Notes: a model not told the origin generated them from the sequence alone. 64,000 nt of DNA from Methylomagnum ishizawai (GCA_945861705.1 CAMAVM010000006.1:1-64000), one strand, 5' to 3'. Counted from the stretch's first letter, positions 32,672 to 42,613 are shown. Numbers and translations: made by a program.

Positions 32672-34093
32672 ATGTCTAAAGTTAAAGCCAAATACGATGT
32701 CATCGTTATAGGATCAGGCCCTTCTGCTTATACCTGTGCCATTAGATGCGCCCAACTTGGTTTAAAAGTCCTTTGTGTTGATAACACAGACATTAACTCT
32801 ACCAGCGGTGCATTTTGCAATGCTGGAAATGTGGGTATGATAACTTTATTAGAATCTGCAAAACTTTATGATACATTGTTAAGCGACATCGATTCACACG
32901 GAGTTTTTGCTGAAAACGTGTCGCTTAATTTGCCTAAAATGATACTTCACAAAGACAAAATACTCGATGGAATCAGCCAACAGATTACAAAAACATTTAC
33001 AGAACACAAAATAGATTTCATTAATTCAAATGCAAAGTTAATTGCACCTAAAATAATAGAATTGTCTTCGCTTCATTCCCCAAGCCAACAAATTCATGCA
33101 AAATTTATTATATTAGCAACGGAATCTATACCAATATCCATACCTTGCACGCCTATAGACAATGAATTCATTCTTGATTCTACGGCTGCTTTAAGCCTTA
33201 ATAAATTACCTAAAAGACTTGCCATACTTGGAGCGGGCGTGATTGGGCTTGAATTAGCTGCAATCTGGAACAGGCTTGGTGCAGAAACAACATTGTTAGA
33301 AGCACAGGAGACATTTTTAGGCTTATCAGATAATCAAATATCACGTCAGGCTTATCAAATTTTTACCGAACAAGGCTTAGAGCTACGCCTGGGAGCGCGT
33401 GTGATTTCAACAAAAATTCTTAATAAAAAAGTATTTATTGAGTATCAGGATGCTGATGGAACACATGCACTTCGCGTTGATAAGCTTATAGTCGCTTCTG
33501 GTCGCAAGCCAAACTCAGAAAGGCTTTCTGCACCCGAAGCAAATTTATTGCTTGATGAAAACGGCTATGTCCACGTCAATGAAAATTGCCGGACTAATTT
33601 ACCGGGAGTCTACGCCATTGGTGATTTGACCCTACATGGACCAATGTTATCTCATAAAGGCATGGCAGAAGGAGTTTTTGTTGCTGAACAAATTGCTGGT
33701 GTTATTGGCTCATCAGTAAACTATAACATTATTCCAAATGTTATTTACACTGAACCTGAGATTGCTTGGATTGGTCAAACTGAACAGGCACTTAAAGCAA
33801 TAGGCGATCCAATTAACATTGGAACTTTTCCGTTAAGTATTAACCACCAACCTAAATCTGCGGTCAAATCAAATGGGATGATTAAAGTAATTGCTTGCGC
33901 TAATACGGACAAAATACTTGGTGTACATATTATCGGGTGTCACGCGTCTGAATTGATTGCTCAAGCAGTGCTTGCTATGGAATTTTCAGCGAGTAGTGAA
34001 GATCTCGCAAGAACTATTCATTCACACCCCAGCTCTGCTGAAGCCCTCCGTGAGGCTGCTTTAGCTATTAAAAACAAAGGCTTGAATTCTTAA
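32672..34093 (+). CDS. lpd: Dihydrolipoyl dehydrogenase (E3) homologue lacking both redox cysteines
   Basis: 473 aa, normal length and unbroken. The FAD motif (VIGSGPSAYTCAIRCAQLG), NAD motif (ILGAGVIGLELAAIWNRLGA), second FAD motif (GVYAIGDLTLHGPMLSHKG) and C-terminal HSHPSSAE (His452, Glu457) are those of E3. However, the active-site stretch CLNVGCIPSK is replaced: residues 48-53 read FCNAGN (32813-32830), so the C-x4-C disulfide is absent, with one Cys displaced by one position. The usual ATGS loop also reads ATES. Normal E3 activity is not expected. It could be structural, sensory, or decaying; another E3 elsewhere could serve the complex. The gene reads A+T richer than sucA. Confidence 0.88.
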   Translation: MSKVKAKYDVIVIGSGPSAYTCAIRCAQLGLKVLCVDNTDINSTSGAFCNAGNVGMITLLESAKLYDTLLSDIDSHGVFAENVSLNLPKMILHKDKILDGISQQITKTFTEHKIDFINSNAKLIAPKIIELSSLHSPSQQIHAKFIILATESIPISIPCTPIDNEFILDSTAALSLNKLPKRLAILGAGVIGLELAAIWNRLGAETTLLEAQETFLGLSDNQISRQAYQIFTEQGLELRLGARVISTKILNKKVFIEYQDADGTHALRVDKLIVASGRKPNSERLSAPEANLLLDENGYVHVNENCRTNLPGVYAIGDLTLHGPMLSHKGMAEGVFVAEQIAGVIGSSVNYNIIPNVIYTEPEIAWIGQTEQALKAIGDPINIGTFPLSINHQPKSAVKSNGMIKVIACANTDKILGVHIIGCHASELIAQAVLAMEFSASSEDLARTIHSHPSSAEALREAALAIKNKGLNS

Positions 34094-34296
34094 CTAGGAT
34101 AACGTTTAACAATCAGCTTTTCATCGTCTTTTACTCTGCAAAACAAAGATTTTTTTATTATCCATTAATAGCTGGTTGTTTCAGTATCACCTTTACCAGC
34201 TTTAATTTCATCAAATATTGTGAAAACTCAATATCTACAGTGCCTTGATACTTAGTTTGTAGATGGATTTTATCAGTTACTAAAACATCAGATATT
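34094..34296. other. Convergent gap between lpd and pmoB
   Basis: About 200 bp between the converging suc and pmo operons. It is A+T rich, with a T-run near 34150, and I see no gene in it. Confidence 0.5.
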
Positions 34297-34328
34297 AAAA
34301 AACCCTCATCACCTTGCGATGATGAGGG
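34297..34328 (-). terminator. Intrinsic terminator of the pmoCAB operon
   Basis: Read on the minus strand, CCCTCATCATCGCAAGGTGATGAGGG forms a hairpin (34303-34328, stem of about nine pairs) followed by six T (34297-34302). It lies 52 bp after the pmoB stop. The opposite strand has only a weak T-run, so it mainly serves pmo. Confidence 0.85.
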
Positions 34329-34380
34329 CTTTAATTTAACCCCGATATATAACAGGTTTAACCCTGCTACATATTATTTA

Positions 34381-35625
34381 TTAGATAAATGATGGGATTA
34401 ATGGAGCGTCGATAGTAACCATTTGACGGTTGCCAGCTTCATCAGTGAAGAACAGTAAGCCAGCAAAACGGCTATCTGGATCATAGATTAAGTCAGCTAA
34501 ACGGTATACTTCCCATGCTGCATCAGAAGCAGTTACTTCCATAGTTCTTGTTTGACCTGGAGCAAGTGGGCTGTTATCGCTAACAGTCAAACCTTCTTCA
34601 GCCAACAAGTCATCTGGGTAACCTGTATCATCTTCATGTACTGCTGGATCCAAGAAACGAACAGAAGCTGTCATAAATTCGCCTAAACGAACTGATGAAT
34701 CACCGTTGTTAGTAACAGTCAGTGTCATTTGCATAGCACGACCTGGTACACGATATGTTGCGCTATCTACTTTAACAGCAACTGTTCTTGCTGGCATTTC
34801 AATAGGTTTCATACCACGCAACAAACCAGCTTGCAGAGGAGTTGTGATTGGATACTGAGCGTTTGTGCTTTCCATAGTGACAGCAACAATTGCCAAAGTA
34901 GCAACCATAAATCCGATACCAACTTTTTTGTCCATTGCAGAGATCAGTGTGTCATGTTTACCTGCTTCACAAGCAATCAAACGTGGAACAAACACTGGTT
35001 TACGTGCCCAATAAGCAATGTAAGCAATACCAAAAGCGTACCAGAAGGCATGCCAGAAGTAGATATTGCCCAGATTCCAATTTTCAAGATCGATAGTTTG
35101 ACCTGTCAAAGTGGTGATTGGGTTGGTGAATTGGCTCATAGAACCAGTAATGGTTACCCATTTACCTGGGCCGATGATTGGACCACCGTCTTTTACGTTC
35201 ATCATGGAATGGACGTGCCAGTCACCAGGACGACGAGCTTTCAACAATACTTTAAATTCGTATGTTTCGCCCAATTCCAGTGTTACAGAACGTGGTACCA
35301 ATTGACCGCCAATCCAAGAACCAGCACGAATAAATACTGGACCAGGAATACCGATGTTTAAGAACGAAATTTCTGGTTTGGCAACAGTTTCTGGCCAGCC
35401 AGCGAAAACGTGGAATTTACCGGTTACAGTCATTGTGTCGTTTACAGGCACAATATCTTTTGACCAGTTAAGGTCATACCAGTGAATTGTACGCATACGC
35501 ATGAACGCAGCCTGAGACTTCTCACCATGTGCAGAAGCAGTTGGAGCATAAAACATCGCCGCTGTTACAGTAACCAGCAGTGCGACAAAGGATAATTTAG
35601 CTATCCCGTCTTTTATTAATTTCAT
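34381..35625 (-). CDS. pmoB: Particulate methane monooxygenase subunit B
   Basis: 414-aa periplasmic-facing subunit of the methane-oxidising membrane complex. The signal peptide ends TASA (Ala32), leaving His33 as mature N-terminus; with His137 and His139 (DWHVHSMMNV) it forms the PmoB copper site, and the numbering equals that of the Methylococcus capsulatus protein. Two cupredoxin domains flank two TM helices (about 185-205 and 235-255). A strong GAGGAGG ribosome site precedes the ATG. Last gene of pmoCAB, 110 bp after pmoA, followed by an intrinsic terminator. Confidence 0.98.
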   Translation of the reverse strand: MKLIKDGIAKLSFVALLVTVTAAMFYAPTASAHGEKSQAAFMRMRTIHWYDLNWSKDIVPVNDTMTVTGKFHVFAGWPETVAKPEISFLNIGIPGPVFIRAGSWIGGQLVPRSVTLELGETYEFKVLLKARRPGDWHVHSMMNVKDGGPIIGPGKWVTITGSMSQFTNPITTLTGQTIDLENWNLGNIYFWHAFWYAFGIAYIAYWARKPVFVPRLIACEAGKHDTLISAMDKKVGIGFMVATLAIVAVTMESTNAQYPITTPLQAGLLRGMKPIEMPARTVAVKVDSATYRVPGRAMQMTLTVTNNGDSSVRLGEFMTASVRFLDPAVHEDDTGYPDDLLAEEGLTVSDNSPLAPGQTRTMEVTASDAAWEVYRLADLIYDPDSRFAGLLFFTDEAGNRQMVTIDAPLIPSFI

Positions 35626-35735
35626 ATATCCTCCTCTATAATAGAGAATCTATAGTTTTTGAGTATCTAGCTACAACAAATTATATTATTGTTGTAACAA
35701 GCTTTTTTTTATTATTTATTCTAAAACAATTCTTC
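35626..35735 (-). other. pmoA-pmoB intergenic spacer with small inverted repeat
   Basis: Strongly A+T-rich spacer. TACAACAA at 35672-35679 pairs with TTGTTGTA at 35689-35696. Possibly an mRNA processing or stability element within the operon transcript. Confidence 0.4.
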
Positions 35736-36479
35736 TTAAGAACCTTTTGTGAAAGCAGTGCTTCCAAACCATCTACCGAAGAAATGCCACAAGAAATAAA
35801 CGATGATACTCACGAAACCAGAGAAGAACGCTGATACTGGAGCAACGTCTTTACCGAAAGTTCTCAGTGTACCTTTTTCAACCATACGGATGTATTCTGG
35901 CATACCGGTTCTAACATAGTGGTAACCTGATAAGTCAGCCAAAGTCATCATCATACCGTTGTATTCAACAGGTAAATGCAATGGAGCCATAACTGGCCAG
36001 TTGCCTGGGTAGAATAACAGACCAAAACCCAAACCGCCGATTACCGCTGTCAACTGCATACTGCCAGAAACCAACAGTACAACGTCTAATACGATAGCGC
36101 CTGGTACGAGTTGTGATGGGAATACGAAATTAATAGGGAAGTATGTCCAGCCCCAGAAATTGAAGTATCTGTTTACCCATTCACCGAATAACAAGCCCAG
36201 TACAGAAAGAGTTGCACCGAACGGTATACGATAACGCCACCAAAGAATTGCTTGAACTGCCGCTGGGAAAGTGATACCCATGATAGGTAAAACAGTTACC
36301 CAAAGACGTCTATCTTTCCAATCAGACCAGAAATCCCAGTCACCTGCTACAAGCATAAAGTGAACGTGATAACCGCCTAAAATAACAAAAAACAATGTGA
36401 ACATAATTAGCCAATCGAACGTACGAGAAACTTTTACGGCCTCTGCGCGTGAACGTACAGCTGATTGAGATGCGCTCAT
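35736..36479 (-). CDS. pmoA: Particulate methane monooxygenase subunit A
   Basis: 247-aa integral membrane subunit with about seven TM helices, the standard marker of aerobic methanotrophs. The N-terminus MSASQSAVRSRAEAVKVSRT and segments GDWDFWSDWKDRRLW, NFWGWTYFPINFVFPS and VEYNGMMMTLADLSGYHYVR are typical of type I (Methylococcales) PmoA rather than type II PmoA or AmoA. The TGxPEYIRMVEKGTLRTFG segment near the C-terminus is fully conserved. Middle gene of the operon. Confidence 0.98.
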   Translation of the reverse strand: MSASQSAVRSRAEAVKVSRTFDWLIMFTLFFVILGGYHVHFMLVAGDWDFWSDWKDRRLWVTVLPIMGITFPAAVQAILWWRYRIPFGATLSVLGLLFGEWVNRYFNFWGWTYFPINFVFPSQLVPGAIVLDVVLLVSGSMQLTAVIGGLGFGLLFYPGNWPVMAPLHLPVEYNGMMMTLADLSGYHYVRTGMPEYIRMVEKGTLRTFGKDVAPVSAFFSGFVSIIVYFLWHFFGRWFGSTAFTKGS

Positions 36480-36520
36480 TAGCTTACCTCCTAAAGGATT
36501 TAAATTATTTTTATTTAACT

Positions 36521-36576
36521 ACTATCTATTCTCGGTTGCTTTGCCCTAAAAGAACAAAGCAACCAGGGGAGATAGT
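36521..36576 (-). other. Strong hairpin between pmoC and pmoA
   Basis: GGTTGCTTTG at 36534-36543 is a perfect inverse of CAAAGCAACC at 36555-36564, and an outer pair ACTATCT (36521-36527) with AGATAGT (36570-36576) extends the stem. It lies in the 118-bp gap after the pmoC stop and about 42 bp before pmoA. No long T-run follows, so partial termination, RNase processing or 3'-end protection of pmoC mRNA are the options. Confidence 0.75.
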
Positions 36577-36597
36577 AATTACAACCAAAGATTTAGC

Positions 36598-37350
36598 TTA
36601 TGCCAAGTCTTTTTTCAGCAACTTAGCAAGTGCTGCAATTTCGATGTTCAATACACCTAATACACCCAAAGCTGACCATCCGAAGAATACGAAGCCGTAG
36701 TGTAAAGGAGCAACAAACAGTTCTTCCATAAACCAGAAAGTATGACCCCATTCGTTCAAGCCAACGTTTGGCAAGATCATGAATGGACCAACTGTAGCAA
36801 CCATATATTGAATAGAGTTACCTTGTTGGTAAGTTGGAAGTCTGGTTTTAGCATACAAGAAAGCAGCACCACCAGTGATGATGTATACTGGATAGCTCAA
36901 ATAGAACTCGATTACGTGACTTGGTGTAAAGTCAGTATCGCGAACGATTGTTTGATGCCATGTACCATCTTGTTCTGTGAAGTAGCTAGCACCGAAATAG
37001 ATCGCTGTACCGTAGCATACCAACCATGTCCAATGTGTGAAGTGTCTTCTCAACTCTTCTCTTGGTGTGATTGACATAACTTTACGGTCACGAGTTTTCC
37101 AGAGATAACCCCACAGGATACCTGCAGTACTTACTTCTAATACGAACTCGATGTAAAGAAAGTTCATCCAATATGTTTCGAATTCAGGTGCGAATGAGTC
37201 CATACCGGCTGACCAGCCATAGACACCTTCATACCAACGAACCCATGCATAAAACACGCAATACAACGCAACACCGAGAAACAAGTTTCTTTTGTTTAAT
37301 AACGGTGCTTCCGCAGCATCAGCTTTTACTGATTCAGTTGTAGCTGCCAT
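36598..37350 (-). CDS. pmoC: Particulate methane monooxygenase subunit C
   Basis: 250-aa membrane subunit, first gene of the operon. Asp128, His132 and His145 (EQDGTWHQTIVRDTDFTPSH) have the D-x3-H-x12-H spacing of the PmoC copper site. Six or so TM helices; LPNVGLNEWGHTFWFMEELF is a highly conserved C-terminal block. GGAGGTAG precedes the ATG. The 5' leader starts from a sigma-70-like promoter about 130 bp upstream. Confidence 0.98.
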   Translation of the reverse strand: MAATTESVKADAAEAPLLNKRNLFLGVALYCVFYAWVRWYEGVYGWSAGMDSFAPEFETYWMNFLYIEFVLEVSTAGILWGYLWKTRDRKVMSITPREELRRHFTHWTWLVCYGTAIYFGASYFTEQDGTWHQTIVRDTDFTPSHVIEFYLSYPVYIITGGAAFLYAKTRLPTYQQGNSIQYMVATVGPFMILPNVGLNEWGHTFWFMEELFVAPLHYGFVFFGWSALGVLGVLNIEIAALAKLLKKDLA

Positions 37351-37657
37351 TTCTACCTCCTAAAAATTATCAAATCCCCAGATCATAAAGAACTGGGAGT
37401 CAATTTAATCCTCCCTTTAACCGCCGCTAACTTGAAACACTCTCACGCTAACAGTGTCACCAAATCCATTCAGTGAGCTGTAAGTCTACCAGTTCGACTA
37501 AACGTGTCAAGTCTAAATTATCGCGAATTAGGTTAGTTTTTAAAGTCAACATTCCACAGCCGCAAACGCCCTAGCTAAAAACTTTGAAAAACTTATATTT
37601 CTGATACACTGCGAGGTGTATTAAATTAATCAACATAACCCAATAAACGCTATTATT
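37351..37657. other. Divergent regulatory gap between pmoC and a hypothetical gene
   Basis: 307 bp without a gene. On the minus strand it holds the pmo promoter (37483-37510) and a leader with a small CCCAG/CTGGG hairpin near 37380-37402. On the plus strand an extended -10-like TGATACACT (37602-37610) overlaps an inverted pair, ATACAC at 37604-37609 and GTGTAT at 37616-37621, which could be an operator for the rightward gene. Confidence 0.5.
37483..37510 (-). promoter_or_regulatory. Candidate sigma-70 promoter of pmoCAB
   Basis: On the minus strand a perfect -35 TTGACA (37505-37510), a 16-bp spacer and TAGACT (37483-37488) as -10. The predicted start near 37476 gives a leader of about 125 nt before pmoC. 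Sigma-70-type pmoC promoters are known in type I methanotrophs. Confidence 0.55.
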
Positions 37658-38092
37658 ATGAAGAAGTTCTCCATCCTATACTTGATTATCGGCATTGCCG
37701 TTCTAGTTTTACTTACCCAGAAAGTGATACTCCCTTTAGTCAACGATGTCATCAAATCTGACGCATTTCTTGTAGATAGCAAAGATCAAGGCAGTCAATT
37801 CCCCATCTCCAATTCTATGACTGATCTTGCATTCATGCACTGTAACAACTATATAAAATCAGAACTTGGATCAGATGTCTCCATAACTTTCTCAGAAAAG
37901 CCTACTAATGTATGGAGTCTTGGCAACCACCAGTATGTAGTGAACGCTGAATTCAATATGACCAATGCGACTAATACAGCCACCAAAAAATACGCCTGTC
38001 GAATCACCTACGATAACAGCGATGACACATCTGGCTCTGCTGATTTTGATAACTGGTCAATAATTGGTATAGATGGCGTAGACGGGGTTTAA
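37658..38092 (+). CDS. Hypothetical membrane-anchored protein divergent from pmoC
   Basis: I do not recognise it. 144 aa with one N-terminal TM helix (FSILYLIIGIAVLVLLTQKVIL) and an exported domain of about 115 residues with two Cys (HCNNY and YACRITYD), which could form a disulfide. The beta-rich pattern VWSLGNHQYVVNAEFNM... KKYACRITYD ... FDNWSIIGIDGVDGV recalls small periplasmic domains of unknown function. It shares its promoter region with pmoCAB and is followed by a clear terminator, so it is a separate transcription unit. Confidence 0.72.
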   Translation: MKKFSILYLIIGIAVLVLLTQKVILPLVNDVIKSDAFLVDSKDQGSQFPISNSMTDLAFMHCNNYIKSELGSDVSITFSEKPTNVWSLGNHQYVVNAEFNMTNATNTATKKYACRITYDNSDDTSGSADFDNWSIIGIDGVDGV

Positions 38093-38113
38093 TCTTGGTG
38101 GAGGAGCTAAAGC

Positions 38114-38147
38114 AATCCTTGCATTTTTAATAGCAAGGATTATTTTA
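38114..38147 (+). terminator. Intrinsic terminator after the hypothetical gene
   Basis: AATCCTTGC at 38114-38122 pairs perfectly with GCAAGGATT at 38133-38141, followed by ATTTT. It lies 22 bp after the stop of the 144-aa gene. Confidence 0.7.
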
Positions 38148-38331
38148 ACCTTGAAATTAGTTCACATGAACTTTTCATAATTGCGCTAGCTAGCACCACA
38201 AAGAACAGTTTTATTAGCCCCCAAAAGAGCCTTTAGCTTGACTTAATTAGCTTTGAACAAGGCAGCTTGCAAAGAGGTAATTCAGCAATAATTCAAACAA
38301 TTTTTGAAGCAAAATAAGTTTTTTCTAAAAA

Positions 38332-38808
38332 CTACCTACAATCAAGCTTACTGTTGCCCATCCCAAAAGACTCCGCCAACATCAGCATCACGCCCAAAGT
38401 AATCGCCGAATCCGCAATGTTGAAGGCGGGCCAGTGCCAATCGTTGTAGTAAACATCGAGGAAGTCGATGACGTAACCGTAGGCCAAGCGGTCGATGAGG
38501 TTGCCGACTGCCCCGCCTAATACTAAGGACAGAGCCACGGCGAGCAAGGTTTCATGCTTTTGCAGGCGTGTTAACCATATCGATAATACGATACTGATAA
38601 TCAGAGCTAAGGCGGCAAAAAACCAGCGTTGCCAGCCGCCCGCTTCGCTCAGGAAACTGAATGCAGCACCGGTATTATGCACGTAAGTGAGGTTAAAATA
38701 CGGCATCAGCGGGATGGATTCGTAAAGCTGCATTGAGTTATCAACCAGCAGCTTGCCGGCTTGGTCTAGGACGATTGCCAGTAAGGAAAGCCATAGCCAT
38801 TTCAACAT
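38332..38808 (-). CDS. lspA: Lipoprotein signal peptidase (signal peptidase II)
   Basis: Inner-membrane aspartic protease that cleaves prolipoproteins before the lipid Cys. 158 aa from the ATG at 38808 (MLKWLWLSLLAIVLDQ); earlier starts would overlap ileS. Catalytic Asp residues are in GNLIDRL and FNIADSAI; VHNTGAAFSFL is the other signature. Four TM helices. Starts 7 bp after the ileS stop, the usual ileS-lspA pairing. Confidence 0.96.
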   Translation of the reverse strand: MLKWLWLSLLAIVLDQAGKLLVDNSMQLYESIPLMPYFNLTYVHNTGAAFSFLSEAGGWQRWFFAALALIISIVLSIWLTRLQKHETLLAVALSLVLGGAVGNLIDRLAYGYVIDFLDVYYNDWHWPAFNIADSAITLGVMLMLAESFGMGNSKLDCR

Positions 38809-38815
38809 GCCCACC

Positions 38816-41647
38816 TCACGCATAGCGGCGGTGTTCGCCCGCACCGTCAACATTTTCTATGCACCTGCCGCATAATTCGGTATGCTCCTTATGTTCGCCG
38901 ACATCATAATGCTGATGCCAGCAGCGGACACATTTGGGATGTTCTGAAACCAGCACTTTTAGCTTAACTCCTTCGAGTTCGGTTTGGATGGCATCAGCAG
39001 GACTGAATTGTTCAGCAATGACGGAAGCGTTAGAGGTGATAAAAACGAAATGTAGCTCGTTTTCCAGTTTATTTAACAACTTAAAATAGCCATCACTACA
39101 GTACAGTTCAACTTCTGCGTTTAATGATGATCCGATGTCGCCTTTTGCTCGACTTTTTTCGAGTTCCTTGCTGACCACCGACCTTATCTCCATTATTTTT
39201 TGCCAAAACTCACGGCTCATCGCCGGCTGGGCATCCAATTCAACCAAGCCTTGATACCACGTTTCCAGGAACACCGATTCACCCCGTTTGCCCGGCATAT
39301 ACGACCAGATTTCATCGGCGGTGTAGCTGATAATCGGTGCCAACCAACGCACCAAGGCTTCCAAGACATGGAACAATGCTGTTTGCGTGGAACGCCGCGC
39401 CAAACCGCTAGTTTTTGCAGTGTATTGTCGGTCTTTGGTGACATCAAGGTAGAAACTGCTCAAGTCGATGGCGCAAAAATTGTGTACTTTCTGGTAAATT
39501 TGCTGGAACTGGTAGGCTCCGTAATGGGCGATGACTTCTTCCTGTAACAGATAAGCCCTGTCCATGATCCAGCGATCCAACGCCAATAAGTCTTTAGTAG
39601 CCACCAAATCTTGAGTGGGATCAAAATCATTCAAGTTAGATAATAAAAACCGCGCCGTATTACGCAAACGGCGATAACCGTCGGAAGTTCGGCTAAGGAT
39701 TTCATTAGATACCGACATCTCGCCACGATAATCCGTGGAAGCTACCCATAAGCGCAACACATCCGCACCCAAATCCTTCATAACCGATTGCGGCGCAACC
39801 ACATTGCCTTTGGATTTGGACATTTTTTTGCCTTCGGCATCGACGGTAAAGCCATGCGTCAACACCGCCTTATACGGCGCAACGCCATTTTTGGCTACTG
39901 ATGTTAATAATGAAGATTGAAACCAACCACGATGTTGGTCTGAGCCTTCCAAATACAAATCCGCAGGAAAAACCAGTTGGTCGTGCTTATCGAGGACGCA
40001 GGCGTGAGTGACACCGGAATCAAACCAAACATCCAGGGTATCGGTCATTTTCTGGTATTGCTCGGCTTCTGTCCCTAGTAAGTCAGCAGCATCCAGTTCA
40101 AACCAGGCATCTATGCCCTTTTGCTCGATGCGTTTGGCGACTTGTTCGATTAACTCCCCTGTTCGCGGATGCAATTCGCCCGTTTCCTTATCGACAAAAA
40201 ACGCAATGGGTACGCCCCAGGTGCGTTGCCTGGAAATGCACCAATCTGGGCGGCCTTCCAGCATACTTTCAATCCGCGCTTGCCCCCAATCCGGGATCCA
40301 TTCGACACGCTTGATTTCGCTCAACGCCTGATCGCGCAGGCCGTTTTGTTCCATCGAGATAAACCATTGCGGCGTGGCCCTAAAGATAATCGGGGTTTTA
40401 TGCCGCCAGCAATGCGGATAACTGTGCAGGATGGCATGGTTATGGAGCAAGTTGCCTTTGGATTCCAAAACCTCCAATACATGCTTATTGGCACTGAACA
40501 CATGTTCGCCAGCAAACAACTCGGTGCTAGGCAAGAACACGCCATCGCCGCCCACGGGGTTTTCAACGGGCAGGTTATATTTCAGGCCAACACTATAATC
40601 ATCCTGACCGTGACCGGGTGCCGTATGCACCGCACCCGTACCTGCCTCGGTCGTCACATGGTCACCGAGAATGACCGGCACTTGCCTATCGTAAAAGGGG
40701 TGTTGCAGCAACTGGTGTTCCAATGCCGCGCCCTTGCAATAAGCGATAACGCGATAATCTGTGATCTCATAGCGCGACATGGCATCTTTAAGCAAAGCCT
40801 CAGCTAACACCAAGCGCTCCTTATGACCGTCTCTTTCACACTGCACCACAGCGTATTCAAGGTCGGCATTCAGGGCAACCGCTTGGTTGGCGGGTAATGT
40901 CCACGACGTGGTCGTCCAGATGACAACTGATAACGCGCCTACGCCTTCGTGTTCCGGCACATGATGGCAGGCCGTCATGAAGCTGGCTTCATCAACCACC
41001 GGGAAGCGCACATCAATGGCGGGCGAATGTTTGTCTTCGTATTCAACTTCGGCTTCAGCTAGGGCAGAACCGCAATCGGTGCACCAATGCACTGGCTTTG
41101 CGCCTTTGGTAATATGGCCTTTCTGGGCGATGCTGCCCAGGGTGCGGACGATGTCAGCTTCAAAGGCAAAGTCCATGGTGAGATAAGGTTTGTCCCAATC
41201 GCCCAAGATGCCCAGCCGGATGAAGGCTTCCTTTTGGATGGCAACTTGTTTTCCAGCATATTCACGACAAGCTTTACGGAACACGTCGGGCGCAACTTTT
41301 GCACCCGCTTTGCCGATTTTCTTTTCCACTTGTAATTCGATAGGCAAGCCGTGGCAATCCCAGCCCGGCACATAAGGCGCATCGAAACCGCTTAAGGTTT
41401 TGGATTTGACGATGAAATCTTTCAGTACCTTATTGACTGCATGACCGATATGGATTTCGCCATTGGCATAAGGCGGACCATCATGCAGGATAAATTTGGG
41501 ACGGCCTTGGGTTGCTGCCCTAATGGCTTGATATAATTCGCCTTCCTGCCAATGTTTTAACCGCTCCGGCTCACGCTGTGCCAGATTGCCCTTCATGGGG
41601 AACGCGGTATTGGGTAAATTGAGAGTGCTTTTATAATCCAAAGTCAT
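38816..41647 (-). CDS. ileS: Isoleucyl-tRNA synthetase
   Basis: 943-aa class I synthetase. HIGH motif in [23 protein letters not shown] motif in [13 protein letters not shown], an editing domain with the conserved [15 protein letters not shown] and a C-terminal zinc finger (CVRCWHQH ... CGRCIENV). Its ATG overlaps the ribF stop by 4 bp, so ribF, ileS and lspA form an operon. Confidence 0.98.
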   Translation of the reverse strand: MTLDYKSTLNLPNTAFPMKGNLAQREPERLKHWQEGELYQAIRAATQGRPKFILHDGPPYANGEIHIGHAVNKVLKDFIVKSKTLSGFDAPYVPGWDCHGLPIELQVEKKIGKAGAKVAPDVFRKACREYAGKQVAIQKEAFIRLGILGDWDKPYLTMDFAFEADIVRTLGSIAQKGHITKGAKPVHWCTDCGSALAEAEVEYEDKHSPAIDVRFPVVDEASFMTACHHVPEHEGVGALSVVIWTTTSWTLPANQAVALNADLEYAVVQCERDGHKERLVLAEALLKDAMSRYEITDYRVIAYCKGAALEHQLLQHPFYDRQVPVILGDHVTTEAGTGAVHTAPGHGQDDYSVGLKYNLPVENPVGGDGVFLPSTELFAGEHVFSANKHVLEVLESKGNLLHNHAILHSYPHCWRHKTPIIFRATPQWFISMEQNGLRDQALSEIKRVEWIPDWGQARIESMLEGRPDWCISRQRTWGVPIAFFVDKETGELHPRTGELIEQVAKRIEQKGIDAWFELDAADLLGTEAEQYQKMTDTLDVWFDSGVTHACVLDKHDQLVFPADLYLEGSDQHRGWFQSSLLTSVAKNGVAPYKAVLTHGFTVDAEGKKMSKSKGNVVAPQSVMKDLGADVLRLWVASTDYRGEMSVSNEILSRTSDGYRRLRNTARFLLSNLNDFDPTQDLVATKDLLALDRWIMDRAYLLQEEVIAHYGAYQFQQIYQKVHNFCAIDLSSFYLDVTKDRQYTAKTSGLARRSTQTALFHVLEALVRWLAPIISYTADEIWSYMPGKRGESVFLETWYQGLVELDAQPAMSREFWQKIMEIRSVVSKELEKSRAKGDIGSSLNAEVELYCSDGYFKLLNKLENELHFVFITSNASVIAEQFSPADAIQTELEGVKLKVLVSEHPKCVRCWHQHYDVGEHKEHTELCGRCIENVDGAGEHRRYA

Positions 41648-42597
41648 AATCCATCGTCTTCTATTGTTTGTGCGGCAAAAATCTTTTTGGCCTCGGCCAC
41701 ATCATCTACTATCTGTTCTTTGAGTTCGTCCACGGTCTGAAACCGCCGCTCTGCCCTAATTTTTTGTTTAAAATGCACTGTCACCTTATAGCCGTAGATG
41801 TCCCCATTAAAGTCGAACAAGTGAGTTTCCAATACGACCTTATTGCTGCCGTCAACGGTTGGACGAACTCCGATATTGGCTACACCTTCGATTCTCAAAT
41901 CATCTATACCCGTCATGGTGACGGCAAAGACTCCGCTGAAAGGAAGATTATTTCTAGCTATCCTGATATTGGCAGTTGGGTAACCTATCGTCCTGCCGCG
42001 CTTATCACCGTGGATAACTCGCCCACAAATTGAATAGCAATAACCCAGCATGGATTCAGCCTTTTCCAAATCGCCTATAGCTAGAGCATTTCTAATCAAG
42101 GTGCTGCTGACCCGCAGGCCATCAACTTGTAAGGAGCCGGTATCTTGCACCCTAAAACCGTGTACATCACTTTTCGCTTTAAGCATGGCAAAATCGCCTT
42201 GCCTAGCTTTACCAAAACGAAAATCATCACCAATCACCAGATGTTTGACATTCAGGCGTTTAACCAACACCTCATCAATAAACTGTCCGGCATCATAGTT
42301 AGCCAGTCGTTTATTAAATCGCACTATGACTAAATCATCAACGGGCAGTTTCGCAAACTGCGCGACTTTCTCCCGTAAGCGCGTCAATCTTGGCGGAGCT
42401 TTATCCCCTAAAAAGTATTCCAGGGGTTGTGGCTCAAAAATCAGGATGACGACGGGTAAGTTTAGTGATTTACCACGTTCAGCCAACTTATCTATCACCG
42501 CTTTGTGACCTAAATGAACGCCGTCAAAATTCCCTATGGTTAGAACGCAGCCATTTTTGAAAGCTTGCGTACGCGGTATTCCTCTAATTAAGCGCAT
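41644..42597 (-). CDS. ribF: Bifunctional riboflavin kinase / FAD synthetase
   Basis: Makes FMN and then FAD. The N-terminal adenylyltransferase domain has [10 protein letters not shown] and a KFIDEVLV-like segment; the C-terminal flavokinase has GYPTANIRI and GVFAVTMTG. From the ATG at 42597 (MRLIRGIP) the protein is 317 aa; a longer frame from 42636 would overlap murJ. Order murJ-ribF-ileS-lspA is common in gammaproteobacteria. Confidence 0.96.
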   Translation of the reverse strand: MRLIRGIPRTQAFKNGCVLTIGNFDGVHLGHKAVIDKLAERGKSLNLPVVILIFEPQPLEYFLGDKAPPRLTRLREKVAQFAKLPVDDLVIVRFNKRLANYDAGQFIDEVLVKRLNVKHLVIGDDFRFGKARQGDFAMLKAKSDVHGFRVQDTGSLQVDGLRVSSTLIRNALAIGDLEKAESMLGYCYSICGRVIHGDKRGRTIGYPTANIRIARNNLPFSGVFAVTMTGIDDLRIEGVANIGVRPTVDGSNKVVLETHLFDFNGDIYGYKVTVHFKQKIRAERRFQTVDELKEQIVDDVAEAKKIFAAQTIEDDGL

Positions 42598-42613
42598 GAA
42601 TGGGCTGATAGAA

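Noticed and set aside
34729-35361. 210-codon plus-strand frame opposite pmoB
   Set aside because: Antisense to the conserved pmoB coding region; composition is Cys/Ser/Thr-rich noise.
40169-40807. 212-codon plus-strand frame opposite ileS
   Set aside because: Antisense shadow; no ribosome site or domain.
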